A stretch of 64,000 bases of DNA from Botrytis cinerea B05.10 (Eukaryota; Ascomycota; Leotiomycetes; Helotiales; Sclerotiniaceae): positions 2,108,001-2,172,000 of the forward strand of contig NC_037314.1 of NCBI RefSeq assembly GCF_000143535.2. The letters are read 5' to 3'. The notes below the pieces were generated by a model, which made no database searches, was not told the origin of the DNA, and saw only the letters and a program-made list of their open reading frames with translations. Of the stretch, positions 46,601 to 58,150 are shown in pieces (positions within the stretch are counted from its first letter, which is position 1; every line of letters starts with the position of its first letter). The position numbers and the translations under genes are program-made.

Positions 46601-46699
46601 GGATACAACTTGGGACACGATTTGGGGGATTTTTTGAATTGGGAAACATATCATGTGCAGAGTCTTTTCGGAGAGGATGAGGGAAGGAATTATATGTGA
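43694..46699 (+). CDS. Large low-complexity conserved-looking fungal protein of unknown function
   Basis: A single exon gives 1001 residues from MPFQKTGSRSKQM; this ATG (gcgaccATGc) has a strong context, whereas the frame upstream opens earlier without one. Much of the protein is Ser/Asn/Pro/Gln-rich and probably disordered. Ordered-looking islands are EFTDNVEQLIRETDEAFQAA (about 400), ARWNLGDVTASMADVFKGKF with ADEMLTPDRLQQLEEKAEKA (about 545-590), AEIDAIEQAFEDLNFP, and a C-terminal DWWSGFGYPGIGRLVKEAP followed by NLGHDLGDFLNWE. No enzyme motif is present. Isolated conserved islands in a disordered chain suggest a scaffold or regulatory protein. No close neighbour gives context. Confidence 0.85.
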   Translation: MPFQKTGSRSKQMIFHRESNSADGFFEYDRNTSNRQSESLFWISENPKSDKPAVRRNTAIMARKPPEIRIDPSQTAQSPPSPLHFDWGFNDNSASGSMGKGVDESVGGQGNKNKSTPNLTKVESTPIGDDVGSLSPTISKSKSCVSLRNATRTLQPSPINDSNQHRNRQPRYHYFPQTLAPPKPDSGDAPLATQAQTCSNTGMVFSEKEIPQQAQGNSDLRLHSYKREAQATSSDKLMEGEGQEEGSNINLSHNPNTSSLFNHLINDNGNPTPTITSIPSIPKTPSATKKLIRSTKSYDRFILRSKEKSFFRFHSHHNTSHQHDQRQQQQLSPNKKAISTSASCSNLQKMVEFTDNVEQLIRETDEAFQAAGFAIGDAKAATRGFQQFENSKAAKITGMTLDDLHNMNVKNINNSTVTRQNRSTYSSKPLARTNSISKRNQMQNSNFLKERPSSTSLSGKSPVPKSSFNSKAKKSISPKQKKNTALEKASRKSLPHPHSSARWNLGDVTASMADVFKGKFTRLEADEMLTPDRLQQLEEKAEKAKLDNERKASLENAQSEAARNADTVKDADAITSVGHSRTMDADKKLDTNIVSSDNPESVSPTEPFHLEHLLPRINNDKDKTPTSAQILGPSSPLPFTSADVSESSENDQRRGRKALSDVSNPDYAEIDAIEQAFEDLNFPSPPRDSPHSPPRLPRSRSNTGMTSLLPTIPEISPLNILAPRTPERSFSQDSEYSQDSSTSSVDYIQLPSTLYTLTSPLFRHGPIRLEHAYHRSNRDSLSAPDLEEALDWTAFQMAISGTMDDGTLGASQESIWEADEAEVDSIFDWWSGFGYPGIGRLVKEAPVSRRKKVKSLAAADAEKCLRKNKDGRDNRATTIGLGLGFGTPSESSSGGPRTPEYQGGLWIETIRDSAPQVVESVSIPTLGARRDVALKVNVPEPRIDDDEDNDSLPPSPINLVKIKDEYIPMGYNLGHDLGDFLNWETYHVQSLFGEDEGRNYM

Positions 46700-47702
46700 T
46701 TTCCGGACGAGTTAAAAAGAGGGAGTGAAGGGCGTCATGCATGTGGGTTTAATGGCTGAATATTTAACGGCCTTGGAGTTATCCCATGGGACACGGAAGG
46801 GAAATATGCGGAATTGGGAATTGGAAATGAGATTATATATCTCACAATGCATATATGGCTTATGAGAAACGGACGGAAATGCACATGAGAAAGGAATCTC
46901 GTGTGGAAAGGGGTCGAAAATATCTAGTAATCTTGAAATAGTACATTAATATTAAAAATCAAAATATCTTACAAACTTTGAGGGAAAATCATTTATATCG
47001 AGTTTCTATGAGTCTTGAGAATTGGCGTTTGCTATTATTATGTGAGAATTATGGAATGATGGAGTTATAATATTCTTGAAGTAGAAACAAAAGCCTTCCC
47101 GGCCGTGTGTTTGAGAAATGTGGATTCGTGTGATAGATTGACGGGTGAAAAGCAGAGCATAATAGCTCTTCTATAGACAGGAATCGGATCCAGTGATCTC
47201 GTTCTTTTTGAGGATGGATCTCTTTGTATACATCTCGAAAACGAACATGTATTTCATAGGTTTAGGAATTTATAGCAGTGCAATTTCAAGGCTGCTGAAA
47301 CGCCGTCTCCTCGTGGGAATGCATGGTTCAATTGTGATAGGAGAGAATAAGAGCTCATCGCACCCACCCTAACCTCCTTTCAACACGCGCGTTTGTGGTC
47401 TGAAGATGCGAGGGCCGTCCCGCGACAATTTACACGTTTACGACAGATGCGGCCTCGATAGCCTCGACACCCTTTATCAGACTCGGCTTACTCTTGTCCT
47501 TCTTCTGCTGAATACTCATTGGTATCTCGTCTAGAGAATTCCATATGTGATTCGCGACAAGGGGGAACGCATGCTTTGGGTAATTGGGATCACACAGTGC
47601 GGATGGGGTTGAGAGGTGGGTTTTCAGATGGTTATATGGGCTTGGTGTTTTGGCTACTGAGAATGAGGGATTGTATGGGAGGTGGCCGTCGGGATTGAAT
47701 GT
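46700..47702. other. Spacer between convergent genes
   Basis: Contains the 3' flank of the 1001-residue gene. No further gene is supported; short open frames at 47584-47899 overlap the minus-strand gene antisense. Confidence 0.5.
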
Positions 47703-48553
47703 TCAGGATAGGAATATGTCCGATTGGAATCTTGGGTTGCTTTGTTTTTTGTTTGGTTGTTGTTCAGAGATATGTGGTTTCGAGGCCATGTCTGGTGTTG
47801 TCTTTTGGGTGGATATTGGGGGAGATACGGAATGGGGGTGGAGGTGATTGGGAAGGAAATTGGGAAGTAGATGAGGGGTTCCTTCGCTTTCGCTCTTGAT
47901 ATTATACGGATTTCGTTGAGGGTTCTTGATTACTTGATACCACCTTCTTGCTCGCATTATCGGCTTCATTTCTTTTGAAAGTTTACGACGGTTATCCTTC
48001 CGCCGGTTCTTCTCGAGTCTGGGGGTACGGACGAGTGGTTTCGGATCCCAAGAGGGCAGAAGAACAGAGTTTGAAACTTTCAGAAACATCGTGGAATATG
48101 GACGATCAAGCAGAATATCTTTGATTATAGGTCTATCTATTGGGACATCCGAAGGTTCAGTGAGAGAGAACATTCATAGAAAAGAGAGATACCCATGGGA
48201 CAATAACACATCTCTGCTGTATTGGACCATCTGATAAGAATGAGGAAACTGATGTCAATTTCAACATCACCCAAAGTCGTCTGAAGCTTTGAACGATCAA
48301 TAGAAGAGGAATCGTACCTGAGTAAAAGTTTTAGTACATCTTGTCTTCTCCCACTGGACCGGGTGAGTGTCTGGAAGATGATGATTGCGAACCACGTAGC
48401 CAGTGTCTCAAGCCGACGATATAGAAATTCTGACTTCAACTCGAATGGTCGGATGTTCTCATCTGATGCTTGACTACAAGAAAATGTTCCAAAAAATCAA
48501 ATGTACCTGATGAAAACTATCAATGAATCTACTACATAGGGATGACCGTTCAT
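47703..48553 (-). CDS. Hidden three-exon hypothetical protein with basic C-terminal half
   Basis: Joining 48553-48507, 48473-48193 and 48136-47703 gives an unbroken 253-residue frame starting MNGHPYVVDSLIVFIS. The middle exon reads well as protein (LKSEFLYRRLETLATWFAII, FQTLTRSSGRRQDVLKLLL), and the last exon is strongly basic (PRLEKNRRKDNRRKLSKEM, MRARRWYQVIKNPQRNPYNI) before a Pro/His/Ser-rich tail. The first intron would be only 33 bases, so the first exon is the least certain part. A further in-frame 72-base intron in exon 2 (CAG/GTACGA...ATCAG) is possible. No family recognised. Confidence 0.45.
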
Positions 48554-49693
48554 GCTAATTAGGTGAATGTCACGTGTTCTTCACATAAAGCAGTGCAAAC
48601 GGAATCAATTCCATTATATTCTCTTCTTCGACGTAAAGTACGAAGTAAACGACATAAACAATTCCTCCATAAACACTGTAGTATTTTGCATAAAAAATTC
48701 TACTGAATCTGGCGGAGAGAAAAAGGAATGAAAAAATCAGGTAGTGGTGGCCCAACAATTGTATCTGACTCGCGTTTAGAAGAACAAAGATTTGCCGCAT
48801 GCCAGAACTCTCCGAAGCGGGGCGGGGCAATTTATGTACCGATGCATTGAATGAATGTACCTACTACATGGAAATCTGCGCGGAGTGTGGAGATTGATGA
48901 GATTTCCGATCTTGTAAGTACACCAGCATTTTATTTTAAACTTCGGGGTCCTGTCCTCATGTCATGAGAAGGGCGTTGAAATGATATCAAGGGGTGCATT
49001 CAACTGAACTTACTGATGAAGGGGTAAATACACATATTCCTCAACAAGATCGGTTATCTGTTACTTGCCGGGAGCTACTAAACATCCGAGACAACATCGT
49101 CTCGAATCAGCCGTGTCAACCTTAACTCCTAAAAGTACGTCGTAAGTAGAAGCGGATGTATTTCCTCAAGTAGCTATTTTATGATAATGGGTGGAACATT
49201 TTTCTTTCTTCGTTGTCAAGGTGGCGGCTTTGGCGGGGTGTTTTTCTAAACGGTGATATAGATCCGACAACCTCGGCATAGAAAACGATGGGCAAAAACA
49301 GAATCTCGTATCCACATTCTTCAACAAAAGCTTACCAATTCACATAATCCCAAAGGCAAGTCTCGTTCACGCAATCAAAATACGGAGATTTTGTTTCAAT
49401 GGAGAGAAGATGTCCTTGAAGGCGACGAATGAGAAGAAGTATCTGATCCAGTGACCCCGAAAGGTAGGTAGCCTTTAGAATGTTCTACCAAACTTGCATG
49501 GTTTGAGCTTGGATGAAGACGTTTACTAGCAGAAACGTCATACCCAAGGAAAATTCGATCACAAAGACTATTCATATATATATCTATCTCTCTGTTCCCC
49601 CTCCATTCCCTTTGCCTATACTCAACTGCTTTTTCTTTGACAATCTCCCATTACATTAATATATCTATATCTACATCAATTATAACCGCAAAT
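48554..49693. promoter_or_regulatory. Spacer and promoter of the MDR reductase
   Basis: No supported gene. A TATATATATCTATC run at about 49575-49590 and a pyrimidine-rich stretch follow before the start at 49694, a plausible TATA-like core promoter. Confidence 0.45.
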
Positions 49694-50863
49694 ATGGTTC
49701 AAAACAAAGGTCTCATCTTCAAGCAAGTTCCTCAGGGAGTTCCTGTTGCAGGAAAGGATTTGGTAGTTGAGACTCGTGAATTCGATCTTGACCAAGCACC
49801 ACCTGCTGGAGGTATCACAACCAAGAACTTCTATGCCTCCTTCGATCCTTACCAACGTGGACGCATGAGAGCTGCAGAGGCCAAGTCCTACTCCCCAGCA
49901 TTCCCATTGGGACAACCTATCAACAACAGCACTATTGCCAAGGTTATCAAGTCAGACAACCCTAAATTCCAACCAGGAGATCTTCTCACCGGTTTCATCT
50001 GGACTGAAGAGTACTCTGCTCTCCCAAAACAACTCGCAGATGGCGCAACCAAGATTGAAAACCCACACAAGTTGGACGTTAAGCATTTCCTTGGTGCATT
50101 GGGCAGTAAGTTATTGCAATTGCCTTTAAAACCCTAAGCATACTAATTTTCTCTTCACCTAGTGCCCGGATTAACCGCATACTCCTCTTTCTACGAGATC
50201 GGCAAGCCCGTTAAGGGCGAGACCATCTTCATCTCTTCCGCCTCTGGAGCTGTCGGAGCCCTCGTTGGACAACTCGCCAAGCACGAAGGCCTCACAGTCA
50301 TCGGTTCCGTTGGTTCTGACGACAAATTAGACTACATCATCAACGAATTGAAGTTCGACGGAGGTTTCAACTACAAGACTGAGAAGTCCGCAGATGCCCT
50401 CAAGCGTCTCGCACCAAACGGTATCGATATCTACTACGAGAACGTCGGAGGAGAACAATTGGAAGCTGCCATCAACGCCATGAAAGATTACGGTAGAATC
50501 GTCGCTTGCGGTATGATTAGCGAGTACAGCAAACCAGAAGCCGACAGATACCCAATCAAGAACTTGATGAACATTGTTGCCAAGAGAATCACCATGAGAG
50601 GTTTCATCGTCTCTGATGCTAACATGGGTCCATTACATGTCAAGGCAAGAGACGAGAATGTTGCCAAGTGGTTGGCAGATGGAAGCTTCAAGGCTTCTTT
50701 GAGCGTTACTGAGGGCATCGACAATGGACCAGAGGGATTGATCGGTATGCTTGCAGGAAAGAACTTCGGAAAGGCGGTTCTTAAGATTGCTGACTTCGAG
50801 GTGAGTTTTGTTCATTGAGTCTTTCTCGAACCTGAACCATGACGCTAATACATTTCACAGTAA
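49694..50863 (+). CDS. MDR-family NADPH-dependent alkenal/alkenone reductase
   Basis: Exons 49694-50105, 50163-50800 and 50861-50863 give 350 residues; the third exon is just the stop codon TAA. It is closest in style to the leukotriene B4 12-hydroxydehydrogenase/CurA branch, which reduces alpha,beta-unsaturated carbonyls without zinc. Visible hallmarks are VETREFDLDQAPPAGGI, YASFDPYQRGRM, PGLTAYSSFYEIGKPVKG, the nucleotide loop SSASGAVGALVGQLAKHEG, IDIYYENVGGEQLEAAINAM and GRIVACGMISEY. The family acts in the cytosol in detoxification and metabolism. The start MVQNKGLIFKQVP is preferred over an in-frame ATG 19 codons upstream, which would add an Ile/Ser-rich extension that does not fit. Codon use is regular, typical of a well-expressed gene. 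Confidence 0.92.
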
Positions 50864-51122
50864 ACAATACACACATATATAATCGGCTAAAAAAGCTGTA
50901 AAATAATAATTTAAAAAAATATATATACCCTACCAAATACATCAAATCAATTCCACATGAATCTCTTTATTCCTGCAAACAAGTCTTCCACGTGAGAGAT
51001 TAAACAGAGCTTGTAAAGTTCTACGAAGCTTTGTCTGCTTGTGATTTCTTCGATATACCCAGATCTCCTGAATAAGTGTTCATCTGCTCATACCCTCTCC
51101 TAAAGACAAAAACAAACACTTG

Positions 51123-51157
<35 letters not shown>

Positions 51158-51941
51158 GAAGCCAAATCTCATCTCGGCGCTGTGATGTGATACTTCCCAT
51201 CACCAATGCTCGAGATATAACAACATTTGAAATCAAGATTGCAGCATACCTTCCTATACTATTTCAAAAGTGGTTCGAAGATAAATCAATTGTCCGCGAT
51301 GATGTCAATGATAAGTAGTTATCCATTTGACTGTTCGTCCGATAGAACCCTGAATCCTTACTATGTATTGATTGATTGGGCCAATCACATCCATCCATCC
51401 ATTTATCCAGCCGTGATTTATCGATTTTCAATACCATCCACAATTGTATCTATTCTCTATCCTTATTTATTACTTACTGTATTACCTAAACAATCAATCT
51501 TCATTCATATTAATCAATATTTCTACAATTACCGTATCATTTATTCATTCATCCATCCTGAATAAACCAAAAAACATAAATAATTCTACGAAGCAAAAAC
51601 TCAATGCACACACAACAACCCTACCAACCCACCACGAGGCACAAAATTCTCACCGCTCGGACTACCCTACACATATCCACCCCACAGCCCTAAATTATCC
51701 ATCGCCAACCCACCCACCACCTATCCCTATCCATATCCACTCATTACCCACTCACAATCCATTTATTTAAAATTTGGCTTTAGGACACCTATTATTTTGA
51801 GTCCCTTGGTTTTTTCGAATTGTCTAGCTTGCGTGCTTGCTTGAAAACAAACAAACAAGTGTTTGTTGAGGAATTCGATAGATATAATTCGAGCAAAATA
51901 GTTCGATTTGGCAAAAAGATCAATTGGGATTGGTTGTTGAA
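50864..51941. other. Gene-free spacer with a CT repeat
   Basis: 3' flank of the reductase gene. A (CT)n run of about 14 units is at 51127-51155. The rest is simple-sequence, C/A-rich or AT-rich, with no gene. Confidence 0.55.
51127..51155. repeat. (CT)n dinucleotide microsatellite
   Basis: An uninterrupted TC/CT run of about 29 bases lies 260 bases beyond the reductase stop codon. Confidence 0.9.
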
Positions 51942-52020
51942 TGCCCGTTCTAGGAATCGAACCTAGGATCTCATCATGTACAGGTACTAGTGATGCGCTT
52001 TACCGCTAAGCCAAACGGGC
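51942..52020 (-). tRNA. tRNA-Thr (anticodon AGT) with a very short intron
   Basis: Read on the minus strand, the acceptor GCCCGTT pairs perfectly with AACGGGC. The D arm is GCTT-AGCGGTA-AAGC, the T arm CTAGG-TTCGATT-CCTAG, and the anticodon stem CATCA/TGATG. The loop between the anticodon stems is 14 bases, CTAGTACCTGTACA. Seven are the normal loop CTAGTA+A with AGT at 34-36, and the other seven (CCTGTAC) form an intron after position 37, the standard place. CTAGTAA is the usual loop of eukaryotic Thr-AGT tRNAs. A T-run of five lies 24 bases downstream on the minus strand. Confidence 0.92.
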
Positions 52021-53234
52021 GTTTGGGATGTTTGTTGTTGGAGAACAGTGCGGTTTGTAGAAATATGAAGGTAGAATGTAGATGTGCTGTGGGTTTTGCT
52101 GTGGGAGGTGGGATGTTGGGATATTGTACGATTCCAGCTCATGTGCAGGTAGATGGGAAGTTTGTCGATGGTCATCAAGTGATGAGATGAAGTTGGAGTT
52201 ATCTGTTGAAGGTGTGTTCTCGAGGCGTGGAATCGATGCTATGTAGAGAGAAGTGCAGCTGCTTTGGTGGTTGTAAATGATTGTTGCTGTTATGGTACCA
52301 CAAGACAAGTGAGATTCTGAGTTATGCTGGAGGTCAATTCTTGAAAGCTAGCTGGGATAGAAATTTATATATTGTCGTGCAGGTCTTATTGCATAGACAT
52401 CTCAGGGCTGAGATCACCGTCAGTCATAATTCAGTTCCAATACCACTGCGTTCAAATGATATATTGCTATTAGGAGTCCTGATAATGAGTACTTGAACAT
52501 TCCAGTCTGATTACTACTGATCTGTTCTCAGAGCAGTTCGTCTTGTTTCGATGTATGATTAACTTAAGTAAGATTTCAATTCAACTCATTATTTATGCTG
52601 CCCAGTTTCAAATCGTACAAGATACGATACTAACATAGTTCCCTTCTGCCTTGTCGTCTCATATTCTTCCCCTATTCATTAAGGTCGACTCGCACGCCAT
52701 ATGATTGTTACCCGGCTCCAACGCACACAATCAACCCCCATCTGCCATTTCCTAGGAAATATAAATCCAGTATCACAAACACAAGCTGGATATCTTTCAG
52801 ACCATCAGATGATAGATAGCACGCTGATGTTAAAGCTTCAGTCAGACAATGGATAGGTATAGTTGAAGTATACATCAGGCCTCAAGGTGTGTATATTAAG
52901 CGGATGGTCCGTCGACTCTCAGATCGAGGAGTTTAAATGCGAAGGCTTTACGTTGAAATTGTTAACTGGTCATCTCTTCTGTATTCTTGTAGAAACTATA
53001 TGAATCCTCCGAGTATTTAGCACTACCGTTGTTGTTTGGTACTCTTGCTCGCGGTTGTTCTCTAGTCTGATCAGAGTTTCATAGCACAAGTTCCCGTGCC
53101 TCAGTTTCACACCATTCCTCGTCGTAGACAATTCTAGTCCGCCCAAGACATGTATTTTCTATTCCTGCGTTTGAGATTTTACACAAAAATCGAAATGTTG
53201 TCTTGTCAATATCTTCATAATCCGATTGAAATAT
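52021..53234. other. Gene-free spacer
   Basis: No supported gene; only short antisense-like frames near the tRNA. It contains the 3' flank of the large NLR gene. Confidence 0.55.
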
Positions 53235-56200
53235 CTAAGCTCCAGTATAGCATGCCCCGAACAGTTTCTTTTCTGGTAGAAACTGAAGTGGTCTTATCAA
53301 TTGCGGTGAATCTAATCCTCGTTTGATAATTGCTAGTTCATTTTTCTTTACAAAGATAAATTCGTCCTTGGCTGACATGTAAAATTGCATTTCGTCTGTA
53401 GGATGAATCCAATCGGCCGGGATAAAGAAATGACGTTTAACATCCGGGGATAACCAGAAATTCTCTATATTTAGACTACAGACCCAAAGATCAGTTGCCA
53501 AGAAGAACAAATTTGTACCGCTCAAGCCAATGATGTGGTAGATGAATGGGCCAAGAGATTCAAGACCAGTGAATGCTTTTATAGTAGTCGAGTGGCGGTC
53601 AATAGTAGACGTGTCCCAACATCGAAGTTGAGAAGGTGTCTGTTCAAATCGACTTTTCGTCAGTGTGACCATAGTATATTGGCTTTCGACCGACTCGGTT
53701 ATTGTCACAGGGGGTGACGCCAAATCAGGGACGTCAAGATTGATGCCATCAGGCCCTGATAGTTCTTTCAAAGTTCCCCATTCAAATATTCGGGCACAAT
53801 CGGGATAAAAGGCAATGAATGCATCCGGTATTTGGGCATGGGTATTTATCTTGTAATTTTCGAGACTGTGGCCAGTCGGCACACGTTGTTGAATATCTCC
53901 ACTTTCTCTTGTCCATAGGTACCTGAAACTGGCAGTGGTAATGAGAAGGACATTGTTGTCAGGATTGAATAATAGCCCTGTGACAGCATCAGGGAAGCGG
54001 TAGTCGAAAATTGTCTCAGCCAGTGACCACATATTGCTAGAATTTACGAGTCTTTGTATAAACATACGACCAGACTCGTCCGCTGTGGCTATAATGCAAG
54101 TATTATCTCCCCACACAATCCTATTGATTGAAATATTCCTAGCATGCTGGTAGAGACTTGTGTTTTCGAGACCATCGTGCGTACTGTAGACAGCAACAGA
54201 GCCATCTTGTCTACCACAAAAAACCCACTCTCCACTCAAATCTACTGCGATTGCTGTTATATCAGGCTTCAAAATTCCTTCGATCATTCCCACGGTCTGA
54301 ACTACCGCTCTTGTTGGCGCACTGATGTCGCTGCTGCTGCCGTCATCAGACGACTTTCTCACAAGTGCAGCGGGTTCCCATACTCTGCAATGAGAGCCGC
54401 GAATGTCAATGAAACGCAAGCCATCACCACTAAATACTAGCGATCGAATCCCTTCGTCGTATGCATTTATTCGGTATATCAGAGATAAATTCGCATCTTC
54501 CGAGTCATCAAATTCATAGAGCTGAATCGTGCCAAAAGGACTACCTGTTGCCAACGTTCTGCCATCGGGTGAGCAGGCTAACGCTTGGGCATTGATTTCT
54601 GGGATACGATGCTTGAGCTCGGTCGTTATTGGGTCAAAGAAAACAAGCTCTCCATCGCCATAAGAGATGACGAGTAAGTTGATATCGGGATTCGGATTGA
54701 AAGCCATGGCCGATGCGTGATAGTAAGTACCACCCACACTTTCCATGAGCCCTCGATCTCGAACAAGTTCACCACAAATCACTTCGTTAAACAAATCAAA
54801 AAGAAGTATAGGACTTGCCCTGGAACTAATTGCTATCATCTCTAGGCCCGGTACGATGAGAACCTCGATTGGCGGTTGTTGAATTATCTCTTTCCTGTCA
54901 CGATGAGTTTCATGCCAAAATATACGATCCTTTTCCTCCTCTTTTGATATATCAAACCAAGAAACAAAATTCTCGGATGTTGCCACAATCAACCTATCGT
55001 TTTCGGGGGTAAATCTAAGGGCCATTGTTCGACAACCAAGTTGGAATGAGCACCTCATGCCACCTGTTTCGAGATCCCAAATTCGGATCGAGCGTATTCC
55101 AGCGGATGCAAGCAATTTATCTTTAGTTCCAAATGCGAGGAGCTTCACTTTCTCCCGATGATCGAAGGCATATTTAACTTGAGTTGTTGCACTGTCATAC
55201 ACTATTATTTGGCCGCCGGATAACCCCACAGCAAATGTATGTTCTCCGTGTGTAAGTGTGATAGCTTGTAGGCCCTGTCCCCTATAGTCGATTTGGGTCA
55301 AGCAGTCATCCCAAATCCCCATAGATAGCCCTAACACTTTCAAGCTTTGCTTCAGCTGCTTATTCTTTGTAACAATGATTGATTGTGACGGGCACATCGC
55401 TGGTATTTGGCTATGAATTGACGAAGGCGATGCTAGAAGAACGTTTCGAAATTTTGTGCCGATACGAATAATATCCGTGATCCAGGATTCCACCTCACGG
55501 AGATTATTACCCATAGGAGGTAAATGCATCTGACGGCGATCGAGGTAAGCTTTCATATTCTTAGCAGCGCGGCTTATGTAGTCGACCTTCCCTATCCTTG
55601 CAACAGTCTCAATCCACCATAAAATGTTCGTATCGAGGAATTTGTAGAGTTTCTGAAAAAGCTCGGCACACGAAGACGAAGATTGATATAGATGCTCAGA
55701 GAAGAAAGTGTAAGCATATTCAAGTAGTAGGGCTTCGTCATTTGCCGACGATGTCGATATTTCGAATCGTTTCAGTCGAAAGGCCCGTAAATGACCTTTA
55801 CTTAACACGACGAGGAACAGAGAAGCGAGTCGATAATGTCCTTCTCTTCTATCTACAAAGAAGTTGTAACAGAGGTCTTTCTGTAGGAGAAAGTCTTTGG
55901 CACTTTGATGAATTAGGTGTATACGTGATTGTTGATCGACGAACACAAGCTGTCCGCAGATAGAGCTTATGTCTCTTCGTAAATTGTTGACTGTGCTATT
56001 AGAATCTAGCTTCAGAGCGCATTGCATTTCAGTAACAGTCAACGGCCGATAGGAGCAAACAATCCACGTGAAGATGACCTTGGCCAATTTGGCCCCTCTC
56101 CGATCGTTTGACAAATTCTCCAGAATTTTGGTATAGAATTGATTCATATCGGCCGGTATATCTAAGAGAACAGTCTCAATATCTTCTTCGGTGTAGATTT

Positions 56201-58150
56201 CAGAGAGCTCTTGCATAACAAGTCGCACCCAAAGAAAAGACCCAGAAGACCTGGCCAGTATTCGTTCGGTCAACTCCTCCTGTTTTTGGACTGTATCTAA
56301 AGGAAGGCTATCCATATGAGCCTCCATAAATAGTCTGATATCTCCCATAGTATCTGATGCACAGATTTCCTGGCTGATTAAATTTTTACCAAAACCGAGA
56401 AATCCTTTATCTAAAGCCTGGCTATGACGACTTGTAATAAAAATACGAAGCCGAGATCTTGGAGAATTGACGAGCTTGATTAACATAGGAAAGAGAGCTT
56501 GGGAACAAGCACACTCATCGAGTGCATCGAGAACCCAATATTGGTGCACCTTCATCGTAAGTTGGAGAATCCCATTAACGAACAGCTTGTTCCAAATCAC
56601 AATCCCGTCACTGTTATTGATCGTAGTGCCGTTTGACTCCATTTCTAAAAGAAGCCTGCGAATCTCAGGACTATGCAAAGCCATTTGGTACGCAAAAGTA
56701 AGCAAACAATAGCCAATCGATGAACTAGCAGCAACTTCATCCTTAAAGAAAAAGTAGCTACATGCTAGATTACTTTGATACAAATGATCAATAACATGCC
56801 CAGCAAGGATTGATTTTCCCGACGCAGGATTTCCACTCAGCCAAAAGACTGAAGGTGTGTCTGAAGCAGGATCTTGCCAGCTGGTAAACTTTGGAGTCAT
56901 GATCAGCCACTTGCACGACCCTTCAACCTTTGCATCGCGTGCCGCCATTAGATCGTCTTCTGGCACATTGTGGATGCCCAACAGGCCATGAAGGGAGTGC
57001 CTCTCGGCTGATGTAGTCTCAAACTGAATCTTTAAAACTTCAATCATATATCAGTAAGATAAAGGTGTATAAACACGGGCCAGCTTACTCTCCGCCGTGG
57101 CATGGTCGACAGTTGAACTAAAAGCATTCTTGAGGGTCTTGAAATTGGGATCTGAAGGCAAATCAAACTTGCATACTCCTCGATGATCAGCATCAATGTA
57201 AGCAATTTTTTCCTTTGGCCATTCCAGCGTTGCAGATTCCTTCTCGACGATTCTTGCATTTATAAAACTTGTCTCTCGAGTCTCATAAAAGGACCATATA
57301 TGCAAGTTTTCAGAGTAATGACGGAAGCTTTGATTGATAGTGGCTATCATCTTACTATTCATCTCCAAGTCGATCGTAAATTGCTTGGTTCCAAACGATA
57401 CTCGCAATATATTGTTGAGTGTCGTGGCAAGATTCGATCCTCGGTGTGGAGTCGCCAGAAAATACATGGTGTCAACTCGCTGGACAAGATCACGCATCGC
57501 CGGATCCTCTACAGCCATTAAATATGCCTGAGTTAGTTAGTTTATGGAAAACTTTCGGACAGATGTTGTTATTTGCCTTCTTTATAACCAAGCCACCCAT
57601 GCTGTGACCAATAAGAACAATTTTTGTCTATAAACACTATCAGCAAAGTATTTGAGACCAGATCAAAAGATCTTACCTTGCTTCGGCGAATTTCTGGACA
57701 TGTGTTGATTTCCCCTAATAGAGATTGCGCGAAATCGCCAATATCAAGCACATCCTTGCTCCTGCCTACCCAATCTGCTCTGTATCCAAATGAAAAGATT
57801 CTGACATTTTTGAAGTCCGGATCTTGAGGTAGCCATTCTTTGGGCCAGTAATGATATGCGTCCTCTGATTTCGACCACGTTTTCCTAGATCCGCCTCCCA
57901 ACCCATGGACAAATATGAAATCTATTAGCGGCTCTGAAGGTGCATGAAGTAGATTGAGTCCCAGGGGACCCTTCAGGTCAGTCGCTACCTCACGGGATGC
58001 TTTGCTACTATGGCGAAACGATACCCCTTTGAAAGCTCGGTCGATGTAATTCAAGCTATGACTGCTCGTCCGATGTTTTCGCAGCTGTCAAAGGGTTGTG
58101 AATGGTGGATCGAAATGGGATTTTGCGGATTGATCACAAACCTGGTCCAT
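53235..58150 (-). CDS. Alpha/beta-hydrolase-NACHT-WD40 STAND receptor (NLR-like)
   Basis: Five minus-strand exons: 58150-58142, 58084-57677, 57627-57577, 57527-57089 and 57037-53235, giving 1569 residues with no stop. Exon 1 codes only MDQ; it is needed because the next exon has no in-frame ATG. Residues about 55-290 are a serine-hydrolase-like effector domain: IDFIFVHGLGGGSRKTW (oxyanion region), the nucleophile IGHSMGGLVIKK (Ser148) and TMYFLATPHRGSNLA. NACHT follows with the P-loop WLSGNPASGKS (about 371-378) and intact Walker B YWVLDALDEC (Asp about 473). A winged-helix-like stretch (VCSYRPLTVTEMQCAL, HLIHQSAKDFLL) precedes degenerate WD40 repeats (LLASAGIRSIRIWDLETG, ACSPDGRTLATGSPFGTIQLY). 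Intron 3 is GC-AG (AAG/GCAAAT). Such receptors trigger incompatibility or cell-death reactions in fungi. Confidence 0.9.
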
